This document shows positions 19,115 to 29,900 of a stretch of DNA of 64,000 nt, one piece after another. The DNA comes from Collimonas sp. OK307. GTDB taxonomy: Bacteria; Pseudomonadota; Gammaproteobacteria; Burkholderiales; Burkholderiaceae_D. The notes beneath the pieces were generated by a model. It had not been told where the DNA came from. It saw only the letters and a program-made list of their open reading frames with translations, and did not search any database. The stretch is taken from NCBI RefSeq assembly GCF_900113705.1, contig NZ_FOQI01000007.1, forward strand, positions 117,074 through 181,073, written 5' to 3'. The stretch's first letter is position 1, and each line of letters starts with the position of its first letter. The position numbers and the translations under genes were made by a program.

Positions 19115-22100
19115 GCTGATTCTCCACATCTATTTTCTTGTTGTGCGAGGCCGCATGCAATTTCCGCTGGCGTTCGCTGCCTTTGAAAATCTTGCGTACC
19201 ACCACGAAGAATATTGGCACCAGGAACACCGCCAGGACTGTCGCTGTGATCATGCCGCCCATTACGCCGGTACCGATTGCGCGTTGGCTGCCTGAACCGG
19301 CGCCGGTCTTGATCGCCAGTGGCAACACGCCCAGGATGAACGCGAACGAGGTCATCAGAATCGGCCGGAACCGCAGGTGCACCGCTTCCAGTGTCGCTTC
19401 AATCAGGCCCTTGCCTTCAGCCTGCAAGTCTTTCGCGAATTCGATAATCAGAATCGCGTTCTTGGCCGACAAGCCAACCACGGTAATCATCCCGACCTTG
19501 AAGTAGACGTCGTTCGGCATGCCGCGCAAGGTTACGCCCAGCAATGCACCGAGAATACCCAGTGGTACCACCAGCATCACTGCCAGCGGGATGGAAGTGC
19601 TTTCGTACAGGGCCGCCAGTACCAGGAACACCGCCAGCAGCGACAACGCGTATAACATCGGTGCTTGCGAGCCTGAGGTTTTTTCTTCCAGCGACTGGCC
19701 GGTCCATTCAAAGCCGAAGCCAGGAGGGAGTTTGGCAGTCAGTGCTTCCATTTCATCCATCGCTTCGCCGGTGCTATGGCCAGGTGCTGCGCCACCGGAG
19801 ATTTTCATCGCCGGATAACCGTTATAGCGCGACAGTTGTACCGGGCCTTTGATCCAGTGCGAGGTGGTGAATGACGAGAACGGCACCATGTTTCCTTGCG
19901 TGTTCTTGACATACAGCCTGGCCAGATCTTCCGGTTGCAGCCGCTGCGGGGCATCGGCTTGCACAATCACCCGTTGTTGACGGCCCTGGTTAGGGAAGTC
20001 ATTCACGTACGAGGAACCGAGTGCGGTCGACAACGTGCTGTTGATGGCGGCAAACGATACGCCCTGGGCATTGGCCTTGTCGCGATCGATTTCCAGTTGC
20101 AACTGCGGCGAATCTTCCAGACCTTCAGGACGGACGCCAGCCAGGATCTTGCTTTGCGCAGCCATGCCGAGCAATTGGTTACGCGCGGCAGTCAATGCCG
20201 CATGTCCTTGCCCCGAACGGTCTTGCAGACGGAAGGTAAAGCCGGTGGCGTTACCCAATTCAGGAATTGGCGGCGGATTCAGCGGATAGACGATGGCGTC
20301 CTTGATCTGCGAGAACACACCGAATGCCTTGCCCGCAATCGCGTCCGCGGATTGGTCCGGACCACGTTCGCTCCAGTCCTTGAGCGGTGTAAATACCAGA
20401 CCGGCATTCTGACCGTTACCGGAGAAGCTGAAACCGGTAATGGCAACCACGTGGGCGACACCAGGCAATTTCGCGTAATAGTCTTCAATCGTCTTGATGA
20501 CTTCCAGGGTACGGTTGCTGCTGGCGCCGGCAGGCAATTGCACGTTAGTGATGATGTAACCCTGATCTTCAGCCGGCAGGAACGATGCCGGCAGGCGTGC
20601 ATACAGCAAGCCGACGCACACCAGAATCCCGCCATAGATGAACAGGTAACGGCCGGTCTTGGTCAGCATCTTGGCGACAATGCCTTGATAGCCGGTGGTG
20701 GCAGAGTTGAACTTGCGGTTGAACCAGCCGAAGAATCCCTTTTTCTCATGGTGATGTCCTGCTTCCACCGGTTTCAGGATGGTGGCGCACAGCGCTGGCG
20801 TCAGCGTAAATGCCATCAATACCGAGAACACCATCGAAGCTACCATCGACAGCGAGAACTGGCGATAGATGGCACCAACAGCGCCGCTAAAGAAGGCCAT
20901 CGGGATGAACACAGCGATCAGCACCAGGGTGATACCGATCAGTGCGCCGGTAATCTGGCCCATCGCCTTGCGGGTTGCATCGCGCGGCGACAAACCTTCC
21001 TCGCTCATGATCCGTTCGACGTTTTCCACCACCACGATCGCATCGTCAATCAGGATACCGATCGCCAGCACCATGCCGAACATGGTCAGCACGTTGATCG
21101 AGAAGCCGAACAGCAGCAAGGTGGCGAAAGTGCCCATCAGCGCGACTGGTACCACCAGTGTCGGGATCAAGGTGTAGCGGATGTTTTGCAGGAACAGATA
21201 CATCACCAGGAACACCAGGATGATCGCTTCTACCAAGGTCTTTACCACTTCTTCGATCGAGATCTTGACGAATTTCGAAGTGTCGTAAGGAATGGTGTAT
21301 GCGACACCGGCAGGGAAGTACTTGGACAGTTCCGCCATCTTGGCGTGGACAGCGGTAGCAGTGCCCAGCGCGTTGGCGGTTGGCGACAATTGCACGCCGA
21401 CGAAGGACGTCGGTTTGCCGTCGAGGCGGCCGGCAGTCGCATACGACTGACCGCCGATTTCGATACGGGCGACGTCGCGCAGACGCACGATCGAGCCATC
21501 TGCATTGGCACGCAACTGGATATTGCCGAACTGTTCGACGGTAGTCAGTTGCCCGGTTGCCACCACGGTTGCAGAAATCTGCTGTGTTCCGGGGCTAGGC
21601 AAATCGCCAAGCGTACCGCCCGCAACCAGTGCATTTTGCGCTGTGATTGCAGCCGTCACGTCGGCTGGCGTCAAGCTGAGGCCAACCAGTTTGACTGGAT
21701 CGATCCAGATCCGCATGGCGCGTTCAGTACCGAACAGCTGTGCCTGGCCGACGCCAGGTACACGTTTGATTTCATTGAGCACGTTACGTGACAGATAGTC
21801 ACCCAGCGCGATCGGATCGAGCTTGCCGTCGGTCGATGAAAGACCGATAAACATCAAGAAGTTACTACGCGATTTGGTGACTTGCACACCGTTCTGCGTA
21901 ACCACCGCCGGCAGGCGTGCCTCAACCCGTTTCAAACGGTTCTGCACATCCACCGCTGCCAGGTCGGCATTGGTTTCCGGTGTGAATGTAACAGTAATAG
22001 ATACCGAGCCATCGGCCTGGCTTTGCGACTCAATGTATTGCAAGCCGTCGGCGCCGTTCATTTCCTGTTCGATCAGGCTGGTAACGCTATCGTCAATAGT

Positions 22101-22265
22101 TTGCGCGGTAGCGCCTGGGTATGATGCGCTAACGACAATCGTTGGCGGTGCAATCGAAGGATACTGCGCCACCGGTAATTGCGTGATCGCCAAAGCACCC
22201 CCGAGCAGGATGAAGATGGCGAGCACCCACGCAAATACGGGGCGGTCGATGAAAAACTTGCCCAT
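19107..22265 (-). CDS. RND multidrug efflux permease, AcrB/MexB/BpeB type (HAE1)
   Basis: A 1052-residue proton-driven inner-membrane pump. It begins MGKFFIDRPVFAWVLAIFI, the HAE1 hallmark, and ends after the twelfth membrane helix with a basic tail. The proton-relay residues are visible: Asp-Asp in GILIDDAIVVVENVER (about 405-408) and Lys in GLSAKNAILIIEFAKD (about 940). The large periplasmic loops are complete. It is 11 bp after the adaptor gene and overlaps the channel gene. The substrate range cannot be predicted from sequence, but the AcrR-like regulator and operator point to a broad-range drug pump. Confidence 0.95.
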   Translation of the reverse strand: MGKFFIDRPVFAWVLAIFILLGGALAITQLPVAQYPSIAPPTIVVSASYPGATAQTIDDSVTSLIEQEMNGADGLQYIESQSQADGSVSITVTFTPETNADLAAVDVQNRLKRVEARLPAVVTQNGVQVTKSRSNFLMFIGLSSTDGKLDPIALGDYLSRNVLNEIKRVPGVGQAQLFGTERAMRIWIDPVKLVGLSLTPADVTAAITAQNALVAGGTLGDLPSPGTQQISATVVATGQLTTVEQFGNIQLRANADGSIVRLRDVARIEIGGQSYATAGRLDGKPTSFVGVQLSPTANALGTATAVHAKMAELSKYFPAGVAYTIPYDTSKFVKISIEEVVKTLVEAIILVFLVMYLFLQNIRYTLIPTLVVPVALMGTFATLLLFGFSINVLTMFGMVLAIGILIDDAIVVVENVERIMSEEGLSPRDATRKAMGQITGALIGITLVLIAVFIPMAFFSGAVGAIYRQFSLSMVASMVFSVLMAFTLTPALCATILKPVEAGHHHEKKGFFGWFNRKFNSATTGYQGIVAKMLTKTGRYLFIYGGILVCVGLLYARLPASFLPAEDQGYIITNVQLPAGASSNRTLEVIKTIEDYYAKLPGVAHVVAITGFSFSGNGQNAGLVFTPLKDWSERGPDQSADAIAGKAFGVFSQIKDAIVYPLNPPPIPELGNATGFTFRLQDRSGQGHAALTAARNQLLGMAAQSKILAGVRPEGLEDSPQLQLEIDRDKANAQGVSFAAINSTLSTALGSSYVNDFPNQGRQQRVIVQADAPQRLQPEDLARLYVKNTQGNMVPFSSFTTSHWIKGPVQLSRYNGYPAMKISGGAAPGHSTGEAMDEMEALTAKLPPGFGFEWTGQSLEEKTSGSQAPMLYALSLLAVFLVLAALYESTSIPLAVMLVVPLGILGALLGVTLRGMPNDVYFKVGMITVVGLSAKNAILIIEFAKDLQAEGKGLIEATLEAVHLRFRPILMTSFAFILGVLPLAIKTGAGSGSQRAIGTGVMGGMITATVLAVFLVPIFFVVVRKIFKGSERQRKLHAASHNKKIDVENQHV

Positions 22266-22276
22266 TAATAGGCTCC

Positions 22277-23503
22277 TTATTTAGCAGTTGAGGCAGCTGC
22301 GGCGGCGCTGGCGCCGGTGCTTGCAGCAGCCGGTGCAGCAGCTGGTGCGGCAGCAGCAGTCGGATTCCATGGCGACGGTTTAACTACAGCGCCCGGTTTG
22401 ACTTTTTGCAAACCATCGACGATCACTTTATCGCCGCTCTTCAAACCATCGGTGACGATCCATTTATCACCCTGTGCCGTATCGGCTTTTACCGGCCGTA
22501 CTGCCACCTTGTTGTCGGCGCCGATCACAAACACCGAGGAACCGTTAAGGTCGCGCTGGACTGCTTGTTGCGGTACTGTCAGGGCAGAGTCGTTCACTGC
22601 TTGCTCCAGCTTGGCGCGTACATACATGCCGGGCAACAGGCTGTGGTCAGGATTAGGAAACTCGGCGCGCAAGGTGACCGAACCAGTGGTCGGGTCGACC
22701 GTCAAATCGGAAAACAGCAATTTCCCCGATTGCGGATAAGTGCTGCCATCTTCAGTCTTCAGTGTCACCTTAGCCTGGCTTTGACCGGCGCTTTGCAACT
22801 GGCCGCTCTTCATTGCTTGCTGCAATTTGAGAATGTCAGTGCTGGACTGGGTCAGGTTGACGTAGATCGGATCGATTTGCTGCACGGTGGCCAGCTGGGT
22901 TGCTTCGCCTTGTCCAACCAGTGCACCCTCAGTAACCAGGGCCTTGCCGATACGGCCGGAAATCGGCGAGGTTACAGTGGCATAGCCCAGATTGAGGCTG
23001 GCGGTCTGACGTGCGGCTTTGGCGGACGCCACATCAGCGGCAGCTTGCTTTTGCGCTGCAACAGTGTCGTCGTACTCTTGCTTGCTGACTGCATTGACAT
23101 CCACCAACGGTTTATAACGCTGTGCTTTCAGGGTTGCAGTCGTCAGATTTGCTTCGGCTCTGGCCAGCGTCGCCTGCGCGCTCTCGTACGCCGCTTGCAT
23201 TGGCGCCGGGTCGATGCGGTACAGGACTTCGCCAGACTTGACGTCGCTGCCTTCGCGGAAGCTGCGTTTGAGTATGATGCCGGCGGTACGCGCGCGAATT
23301 TCGGCGATGCGTGTCGCTTCCAGGCGACCCGGTAGTTCAGTTGTGAGAGCCAGGCGTTCTGGCGCAACAGTGATGAAGGAAACACCTGGTGGCGGAGGCG
23401 CGCCCTGGGCATCTGGCTTTTTGCCACAGGCAGCGACAGCGGACAATACCGCGATAGCCAGGGTGATACGCGTGAGACGATTGATGGAGCTAACTGAATT
23501 CAT
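22277..23503 (-). CDS. RND efflux periplasmic adaptor, AcrA/MexA/BpeA type
   Basis: A 408-residue membrane-fusion lipoprotein bridging permease and outer-membrane channel. The start was set at MNSVSSINRLTR; earlier in-frame starts would run through the operator region. A lipoprotein signal ends at VAAC, followed by the barrel-sandwich/lipoyl halves, an alpha-hairpin (about 100-180) and beta domains with GRIGKALVTEGALVGQGEATQLATV. The C-terminus ends in a long Ala/Pro-rich low-complexity tail (about 380-408). First gene of the pump operon, transcribed away from the AcrR-like regulator. Confidence 0.93.
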   Translation of the reverse strand: MNSVSSINRLTRITLAIAVLSAVAACGKKPDAQGAPPPPGVSFITVAPERLALTTELPGRLEATRIAEIRARTAGIILKRSFREGSDVKSGEVLYRIDPAPMQAAYESAQATLARAEANLTTATLKAQRYKPLVDVNAVSKQEYDDTVAAQKQAAADVASAKAARQTASLNLGYATVTSPISGRIGKALVTEGALVGQGEATQLATVQQIDPIYVNLTQSSTDILKLQQAMKSGQLQSAGQSQAKVTLKTEDGSTYPQSGKLLFSDLTVDPTTGSVTLRAEFPNPDHSLLPGMYVRAKLEQAVNDSALTVPQQAVQRDLNGSSVFVIGADNKVAVRPVKADTAQGDKWIVTDGLKSGDKVIVDGLQKVKPGAVVKPSPWNPTAAAAPAAAPAAASTGASAAAAASTAK

Positions 23504-23661
23504 AAAATTCTCGCACGGTAATTGAAGAAAGTCTGAGGAAAGACTGCAAATCTGACAGGTAACTCTGCTTCTGGAATTGACATAGGATATATAAGTAATT
23601 GCTTTGTTGCACCGGATGCGTTGCCAGAAAGCGGGTGGAACAGCCGGAATGCTGCTATTAT

Positions 23662-23683
23662 ACATACATGCATGAATGTATGT
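23662..23683. promoter_or_regulatory. AcrR-type operator in the divergent promoter region
   Basis: An inverted repeat with 8-bp arms ACATACAT and ATGTATGT separated by 6 bp (GCATGA). The arms and spacing equal those of the E. coli acrAB operator bound by AcrR, as I recall it. It sits between the adaptor gene (-, start 23503) and the TetR-family gene (+, start 23792), where the repressor could control both. Confidence 0.85.
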
Positions 23684-23791
23684 GCTTTGCATATGTTGCG
23701 CTTTGTTGCTGTTTGATTATTTATTTAATTATTTGCTGCAAATGCACAACGACCATGCACAGCACCGTATCAGTTTGGAGGTCAGCTCAAA

Positions 23792-24436
23792 ATGGCTAGA
23801 AGTACAAAAGAAGAAGCACTGGAAACCCGTGGCCGCATCCTTGATGCCGCCGCGGAGGTGTTTCACCAGAACGGCGTATCGCGTACCACGCTGGCCGATG
23901 TTGCCGCTGCCGCCGACGTTACGCGCGGCGCTATCTATTGGCACTTCAAGAACAAGAGCGATTTATTCGATGCCATGTGCGAGCGGGTGCGCTTGCCGAT
24001 GGAAGCGATGATTGAAAAAACCGCCGACGAAAATGCACACGATCCCTTAAACCAGTTTCGCAACAGATGTTTGTTTGCCTTGCAGGAAGCGACGCTGAAT
24101 TCACAGTCGCGCAAGGTGTTTGAAATCGTTTTGCACAAGTGTGAACTGGTTGATCCGGAAGATCCAATTTTTATCCGCCAGCACGAATGTTTTTTACAGG
24201 GCCGTACTGATATAGAACGCTTGTTGCGATTTGCAGTTGCGAAAGGGCAGTTGCCGCGCGAACTGGATCCGGTCCTGGCCGCGGTCATGGTGCAGGGACT
24301 GCTGGTCGGCATACTGAGCAACTGGACCTTCAGTCCACACAGCTTCGATCTCGCGGGAAATGTCTCGAAAGTGGTCGATAACTGCATCCACATGTTCAAG
24401 ACTTCGCCGTATTTGCTTAAAAATAACGAAACCTGA
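23792..24436 (+). CDS. TetR/AcrR-family efflux repressor
   Basis: A 214-residue regulator of the AcrR/TtgR/BpeR type. The N-terminal HTH is intact: ARSTKEEALETRGRILDAAA, then GVSRTTLADVAAAADVTRG and AIYWHFKNKSDLFDAM. The C-terminal domain (about 80-210) would bind hydrophobic ligands. A good ribosome-binding site (GGAGG) lies upstream. It is divergent from the RND operon and shares the operator-bearing intergenic region, so repression of both units relieved by drug binding is likely. It converges with tolC only 15 bp downstream. Confidence 0.92.
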   Translation: MARSTKEEALETRGRILDAAAEVFHQNGVSRTTLADVAAAADVTRGAIYWHFKNKSDLFDAMCERVRLPMEAMIEKTADENAHDPLNQFRNRCLFALQEATLNSQSRKVFEIVLHKCELVDPEDPIFIRQHECFLQGRTDIERLLRFAVAKGQLPRELDPVLAAVMVQGLLVGILSNWTFSPHSFDLAGNVSKVVDNCIHMFKTSPYLLKNNET

Positions 24437-24451
24437 ATAACGAAGCTTGGC

Positions 24452-25753
24452 TCAATAGACTGCCGGCACCAGCAAGCCATTGACTTGCTGCAGGTCTTCT
24501 TCTTTCAATGTCCCCACTGCGGACTTGAGTTTCAGGCCATTCATCAGCGTGTCGTAACGCGCCTTTGCCAAATCCCTGCGGGTGGAATACAGCTGCTGTT
24601 GCGCGTTCAGCACGTCGATATTGATGCGCACGCCAACCTGATAGCCAAGGCGATTGGAATCCAGCGATGACTGGCTGGAAATCTCGGCAGCCTCAAACGC
24701 CTTGATCTGCGCCAATCCGCTATTGACGCCGAGATAGGCCTGGCGCGCATTCAGCGCTGCAGTCCTGCGCGCATTTTCAAGATCGGAACGTGCTTTATCT
24801 TCCAATGCCACTGCCTGGCGCACGCTGCTGTTGACTGCGCCGCCGGCATACAACGGAATGGTCCATTGCACGCCGATCGAGTTGGACATTTGCGAGATAT
24901 TGTAAAAAGGAATAGGACTGCCGCTGACATCCGAATGCGCGCGGCTGGCCACCAGATCGACCGTAGGCAGATGGCCGGAACGGCTCTTCTTGATCTCATG
25001 CTTCGCGATATCCACCGCTATTCCCTGGCCGATCACACCGAAATTCTGTTGTTCAGCGCTGCTAACCCAGCTTTCAATCGCAGCCGGCTGCGGCGCGCTG
25101 AGCTGGACGCCGGGGCGCAAGGTCGCCAGCGGCGCCGGCGGCTTGCCGATAATCTGCTGCAGCACATTGCGGGCGACTTCCAGGTTGTTCCGGGCCGCGA
25201 TTTCCTGCGCGACCACCAGGTCGTAGCTGGCTTGCGCCTCGTTGGTGTCGGTAATGGTCGCGGTGCCGACGTCGAAATTACGTTTGGCGGAAGCCAGTTG
25301 CTCGGCAATCGCACTTTCCTGGGCCTGCAGGGATGCCAAAACGTCCTGCGCCGTCAAGATATCAAAATAGGCCTGGCTGACGCGCAATATCAAATCCTGT
25401 TGAGCCTGGGCAAACCTGACTTCACCGGCGGCCACCGATAATTTGCCTTCCTGGTACTGCTGCCAATAAGCCGGACGAAACAGCGGCTGGGTCAGCTGCA
25501 GGCTGTAGTTGTTGGTGATGGTGCTCCAGGATTCTCCGGCGCGGTTGTAATTGCCACCGAAGCCGACCGTCGGCAACAGGCTGGCGCGGCCTTGTACGCC
25601 AGCTTCGTTGTTGGCGCTCAGTTCATAGCGTGCGCTGGTATACACGGGATCGTTGGCCAGCGCTTGCTGAAAGGTCTGGACCAGATCGACTGCGTGCGCA
25701 TTCACGGCCAGCAATGCACTGGCGACCAACGAAACCATCAGGGTATTGCGCAT
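24452..25753 (-). CDS. tolC: TolC-family outer-membrane channel
   Basis: A 433-residue outer-membrane protein with a cleavable signal (MRNTLMVSLVASALLAVNAHA) and no lipobox. Two TolC repeats follow, with PLFRPAYWQQYQEGKLSV and IPLYAGGAVNSSVRQAV matching the conserved strand-helix boundaries of type I secretion channels. It could serve efflux pumps or type I secretion; the second RND system downstream in the window has no outer-membrane gene of its own and may use it. It is followed in reading direction by the end of the acrR-like gene on the other strand, and preceded by rhodanese and PCMT genes, an arrangement common in betaproteobacteria. Confidence 0.9.
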   Translation of the reverse strand: MRNTLMVSLVASALLAVNAHAVDLVQTFQQALANDPVYTSARYELSANNEAGVQGRASLLPTVGFGGNYNRAGESWSTITNNYSLQLTQPLFRPAYWQQYQEGKLSVAAGEVRFAQAQQDLILRVSQAYFDILTAQDVLASLQAQESAIAEQLASAKRNFDVGTATITDTNEAQASYDLVVAQEIAARNNLEVARNVLQQIIGKPPAPLATLRPGVQLSAPQPAAIESWVSSAEQQNFGVIGQGIAVDIAKHEIKKSRSGHLPTVDLVASRAHSDVSGSPIPFYNISQMSNSIGVQWTIPLYAGGAVNSSVRQAVALEDKARSDLENARRTAALNARQAYLGVNSGLAQIKAFEAAEISSQSSLDSNRLGYQVGVRINIDVLNAQQQLYSTRRDLAKARYDTLMNGLKLKSAVGTLKEEDLQQVNGLLVPAVY

Positions 25754-25814
25754 TACATTCTCCGGAGCAGTGCGGCAGGTCGGTGCATTTATCTAAATAG
25801 CGATATCGGGATGT

Positions 25815-26138
25815 CTAGTAGGTCGGCATGCCTGGATCGACCTGCTGCGCCCAGGCATGGACGCCGCCGGTCAGGTTGCTGACGGCAGAAAACCCCTGAC
25901 GCTCGAGAAATGCCGCGACCTGCATGCTGCGCGCACCGTGATGGCAGATGCAGACGATTGCCTGATCTTCTTCCAGGTCGTTCAAATGCGCGGGCACGGT
26001 TTGCATCGGCATCAGCCGTGCTGCATCTATATGGCAAGTCTCGTATTCCCAAGGTTCGCGCACGTCCAGCAACAACGGCGTCGGACGTTGCGGATCGGCG
26101 ATCCAGGCGGCCAGCTCTGAGGCAGTGAGATGTTGCAT
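25815..26138 (-). CDS. Single-domain rhodanese-like sulfurtransferase
   Basis: A 107-residue cytoplasmic rhodanese of the GlpE/PspE size class. LLLDVREPWEYETCHI is the conserved first motif and the catalytic cysteine sits in IVCICHHGARSMQVA. The protein ends after the GGVHAW motif, as in GlpE-like members. Its gene is 8 bp downstream of the PCMT gene and probably shares its transcript. The physiological sulfur donor and acceptor are not known. Confidence 0.88.
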   Translation of the reverse strand: MQHLTASELAAWIADPQRPTPLLLDVREPWEYETCHIDAARLMPMQTVPAHLNDLEEDQAIVCICHHGARSMQVAAFLERQGFSAVSNLTGGVHAWAQQVDPGMPTY

Positions 26139-26146
26139 AGATTGGC

Positions 26147-26806
26147 TTAGAACTTGAAGTTGGAGTGAACAGCGGCGTCACGCAACGGCTTGACATCGGT
26201 TTCAAACAGTTGACGGGTGCTGTAGCTATTGTCCGAAGTACGGGTAATGATTTGTGCAGTCATCACCGGTGCGTCGCCGAGGATTGCCACAATCCGGCCG
26301 CCGACATTGAGCTGCTTCAGGAAAGCGTCCGGCAGCGTGGAGAGCGAACCGGAGATCACGATCACGTCGTAGGTTTTGGTTTCGCTTTGGTCCCAACCCT
26401 GGGCGCCGCTGCCAAGTGCAACCTCGACATTGGTGATGCCGTACGCAGCCAGGTTCTTTGCTGCCAAGGTTTTCAGCTCGGGATCGATTTCAACCGTCGT
26501 AACATGGCGCGCCTTGTAGCACAGCAACGCGGCCATGTAACCGGAGCCAGAGCCGATTTCCAGCACTTGCTCATGTTTCTTTACGGCAGCTTCTTGCAAC
26601 AGGCGTGCTTCAACCTTAGGCGCCAGCATGCTTTCGCCGCCTGGCAACGGGATCTCAGTGTCGGAAAATGCCAGGCTCTTGTAGGCGGCAGGGACGAATT
26701 CTTCGCGCCGTACTACCGTCAGCAGTTCCAGGACGTCCAGGTCCAGCACATTCCAAGGGCGAATTTGCTGTTCGATCATGTTGAAGCGGGCTTGTTCGAT
26801 ATTCAT
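26147..26806 (-). CDS. Protein-L-isoaspartate O-methyltransferase family protein
   Basis: A 219-residue SAM-dependent methyltransferase of the PCMT family, which repairs isoaspartyl residues. Motif I VLEIGSGSGYMAALL (about 77-91) and the post-I acidic residue in VTTVEIDPEL are clear; the N-terminus MIEQQIRPWNVLD and FVP(A)AY region match the shorter PCMT group common in proteobacteria outside E. coli Pcm. Activity on isoaspartate in this subgroup is less well established. Located upstream of the rhodanese and tolC genes. Confidence 0.85.
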   Translation of the reverse strand: MNIEQARFNMIEQQIRPWNVLDLDVLELLTVVRREEFVPAAYKSLAFSDTEIPLPGGESMLAPKVEARLLQEAAVKKHEQVLEIGSGSGYMAALLCYKARHVTTVEIDPELKTLAAKNLAAYGITNVEVALGSGAQGWDQSETKTYDVIVISGSLSTLPDAFLKQLNVGGRIVAILGDAPVMTAQIITRTSDNSYSTRQLFETDVKPLRDAAVHSNFKF

Positions 26807-26958
26807 GGTTAAGGCTCGGTAGTGAAAATAAAGGGCTCATTCTATCAAAGGCCACCCTCAAAAACCTATTGCGCGGTACGGCAAATACAGCAATCCCAGG
26901 CTATGCCGCCGGCGATTGTTGTTAATACGGGCTTTCAAGACGGATCTCAAAGCCAGTC

Positions 26959-29900
26959 TTAAGACAGCTGCTGCCCGTCCTCATCGACATCGGTTACAAC
27001 GGTATTGCCTCGCCACTTGCGTTTGACCCAACTGCCGAAATCATCCAGATAGGTATACATCACCGGCACCACCACCAGCGTCAATAGTGACGAAGTGATA
27101 ATCCCGCCGATGACAGCCTGTCCCATTGGCGCGCGCTGTTCGGAGCCTTCGGCCACGCCAAAGGCCAGCGGCACCATGCCGAACACCATCGCCAGCGTCG
27201 TCATCAGGATAGGGCGCAGGCGCACGTGCGCCGCCTCCAGCAGGGCGGCACCGCGTTCGGCGCCGGCTTTACGCGCCTGGTTGGCGAAATCGACCAGCAA
27301 AATCGCATTCTTGGTCACCAGGCCCATCAGCATGATGAAGCCGATGATGGAAAACATGTTCAGGGTGGAGCGGAAAATCATCAACGCCAGGAACACGCCG
27401 ATCAAGGTCAGCGGCAGCGCCGACATGATCGCCAGCGGTTGCAAGAAGCTGGCAAATTGCGAAGCCAGGATCATGTAAATGAAAATGATCGCCAGCCCCA
27501 AGGCGGCCAACGCGTAGTTAAACGATTCCTGCATGCTCTTGGTGGTGCCTCCCACCTGATAACGATAGCCGGCGGGCCAGTGCATGCCGTCGAGCGCCGT
27601 TTTGACGTCGGCATTGACCTGGCCGGCGGAACGGCCGACCGCGTCGGCAGACAACTCGATCTCGCGATTCAGGTCGCGCCGGTTGATCTGGTTGGCGCCG
27701 GTGGATGCGGCGATGTCGGCAACCTGGCGCAACGGCACCATCTTGGCCGAGCCGTCGCTGTTGAGCTGGGTGCTGGCTAGCATCAGGCGCGATAAATCTT
27801 CGCTGGCATTACGGTCGGACGGCGCCAGGCGCACGTTGACATCGTAATTTTCATCGTCCGGGCCGCGCCAGCTGCTGACCGCTTCACCGGCCAGCAGGGG
27901 GCGCAAGGCGTTGCCGATTTGCGCCACGCCGATACCGAGGTCGGCGCCGATATCGCGTTTCGGCGTCACCGCGATGTTGGGTTTGTTGTCTTTCAGGCTG
28001 GAGTCGAGATCCACCAGGCCAGGCACCGCTCGCATGCGGCGCTGCGCTTCGGCCGACAAGCGTTCCAGTTCTTTCAGGTCGTGGCCGAGCAGGCTCAGCC
28101 GTATCTGCTTGCTATCGCCGCCAACCGCCGCCAGCGATCCAACCTGGGTCACGGTGATGCCTGCCACCTGTGACAGGCGCTGGCGCAGCAACGGCGTCAA
28201 TTCGGCATTGCTGCGTTTGCGCTGCTGGCGCGGGGTCAGGCGGATAAAGATGGAAGCGTAATTTTTACCCTGCGATGCGCCGGTATTGACGGTGCTGTAG
28301 ATATCCTGCACTTCGGGGAATTCGCGCAGTATGCTTTCGACCTGATGGACCTTGGTTTCAGTCAGCTCCAGTGAAGAGCCGACCGGCGTATAGAATGTGA
28401 CGCCGCTTTCGGAGTAATCGGCATTCGGAATAAACTCCGTGCCGACCAGTCCGGCCGCCGGCAGCGCCAGGCCGGCGACGAAAGCCAGTATGGCAATTCC
28501 TACCGTCATTTTACGATGTCCGAGAGACCATTTGAGCAGCACCTGGTAACCGTCCGACAACCATTGCACCAGGCGCTCGAACACTTCCAGCACACGGCCG
28601 ATGGTGTTGGCGTAGACGCCACGGCGTTGCTTGTGGCCGGCGGCATCGGTATGCAGTGCCGGATCGGGCCAGATGGAAGACAGCATCGGATCCAGCGTGA
28701 ACGAAACAAACATGGAGATCAATACCGCCGCCGTCACCGTGATGCCGAACTGGTGGAAGAAGCGTCCAATGATGCCGCCCATGAAGCCGACCGGCAAGAA
28801 CACGGCGACGATGGAAAAGGTGGTGGCCAATACCGCCAGGCCGATTTCGGCGGTGCCGTCGAGCGCCGCCAGTTTGTGGCTCTTGAAGCGGCCGTTAAGT
28901 TTCATGCCGGCATGGCGCACGATATTTTCACGCACCACGATAGCGTCGTCGATCAGCAAGCCGACGCACAGCGACAACGCCATCAGCGTAATCATGTTGA
29001 TGGTGAAGCCGAACATGTTCATGAACAGGAACGTGCCGATCAACGCCACTGGCAAGGTCAGCCCGGTGATGATGGTCGAGCGCCAGGAATTGAGGAACAG
29101 GAATACGATCAGGATCGTCAGTGCAGCGCCTTCCAGCAAGGTTTGCCGGACATTGTGGACGCCGACCCGGATTTGCCGCGAGCCATCCTGGATGGCCTGG
29201 ATCTTGACGCCGGGATGCAGGGTCTGCATGGTAGTTTGCAGCTCTTGCATGGCCTGCATCAAGCCATCCGCCACTTCGATCGTGTTTTGTCCTTGTGCCT
29301 TCAGGATATCCAGCGCCAGAGTGCGCTGGCCGTTGTAGAGCGCCAGGTTCTCCTGCTCTTCCTGGCCATCGACCACGGTGGCGATTTGCGACAGCTTGAC
29401 ACTCTGGCCGCCGCGTATCGCCACCACGATATCGTTGAAGTGCTGCGGATCCTTGAACTTGCCCAAGACTTGCACCACCTTTTCGCTGTCGGTGCTGCGG
29501 ATCGCACCGGTCGGCAGTTCTTGATTTTCATTTCGAATTGCATCTTCGACTTGGTTGATGCCAATCCCCAGCGATTCCATCTCCACCGGTTTGACGTAGA
29601 TATTGATTTGCCGCTTGACTCCGCCCACCAGCGTCACCGAACCGACGCCACGCACATTCTCCAGGCGCTTCTTGACGATTTGATCGGCGATGGTAGTCAG
29701 TTCGCGCAAGTCGCGCGGCTTGGCTTTGGGATCATTGGTGACGGAGATCGAAAAGATCGGCGCATCGGCCGGATCGTAGCGCGTGATCAGCGGTTCCTTG
29801 ATCTCCTTGCGAAAGGCGGCTTTGACCGCCGCCACTTTTTCCCGCACATCCTGCGCACCTTGGGTCGGATCGACATTCAGGTTGAATTGAACGATGACCA

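Noticed and set aside
19896..21791. A 631-codon open frame antisense to the first RND permease
   Set aside because: Shadow of the RND gene, with biased His/Arg/Gln composition and no domain.
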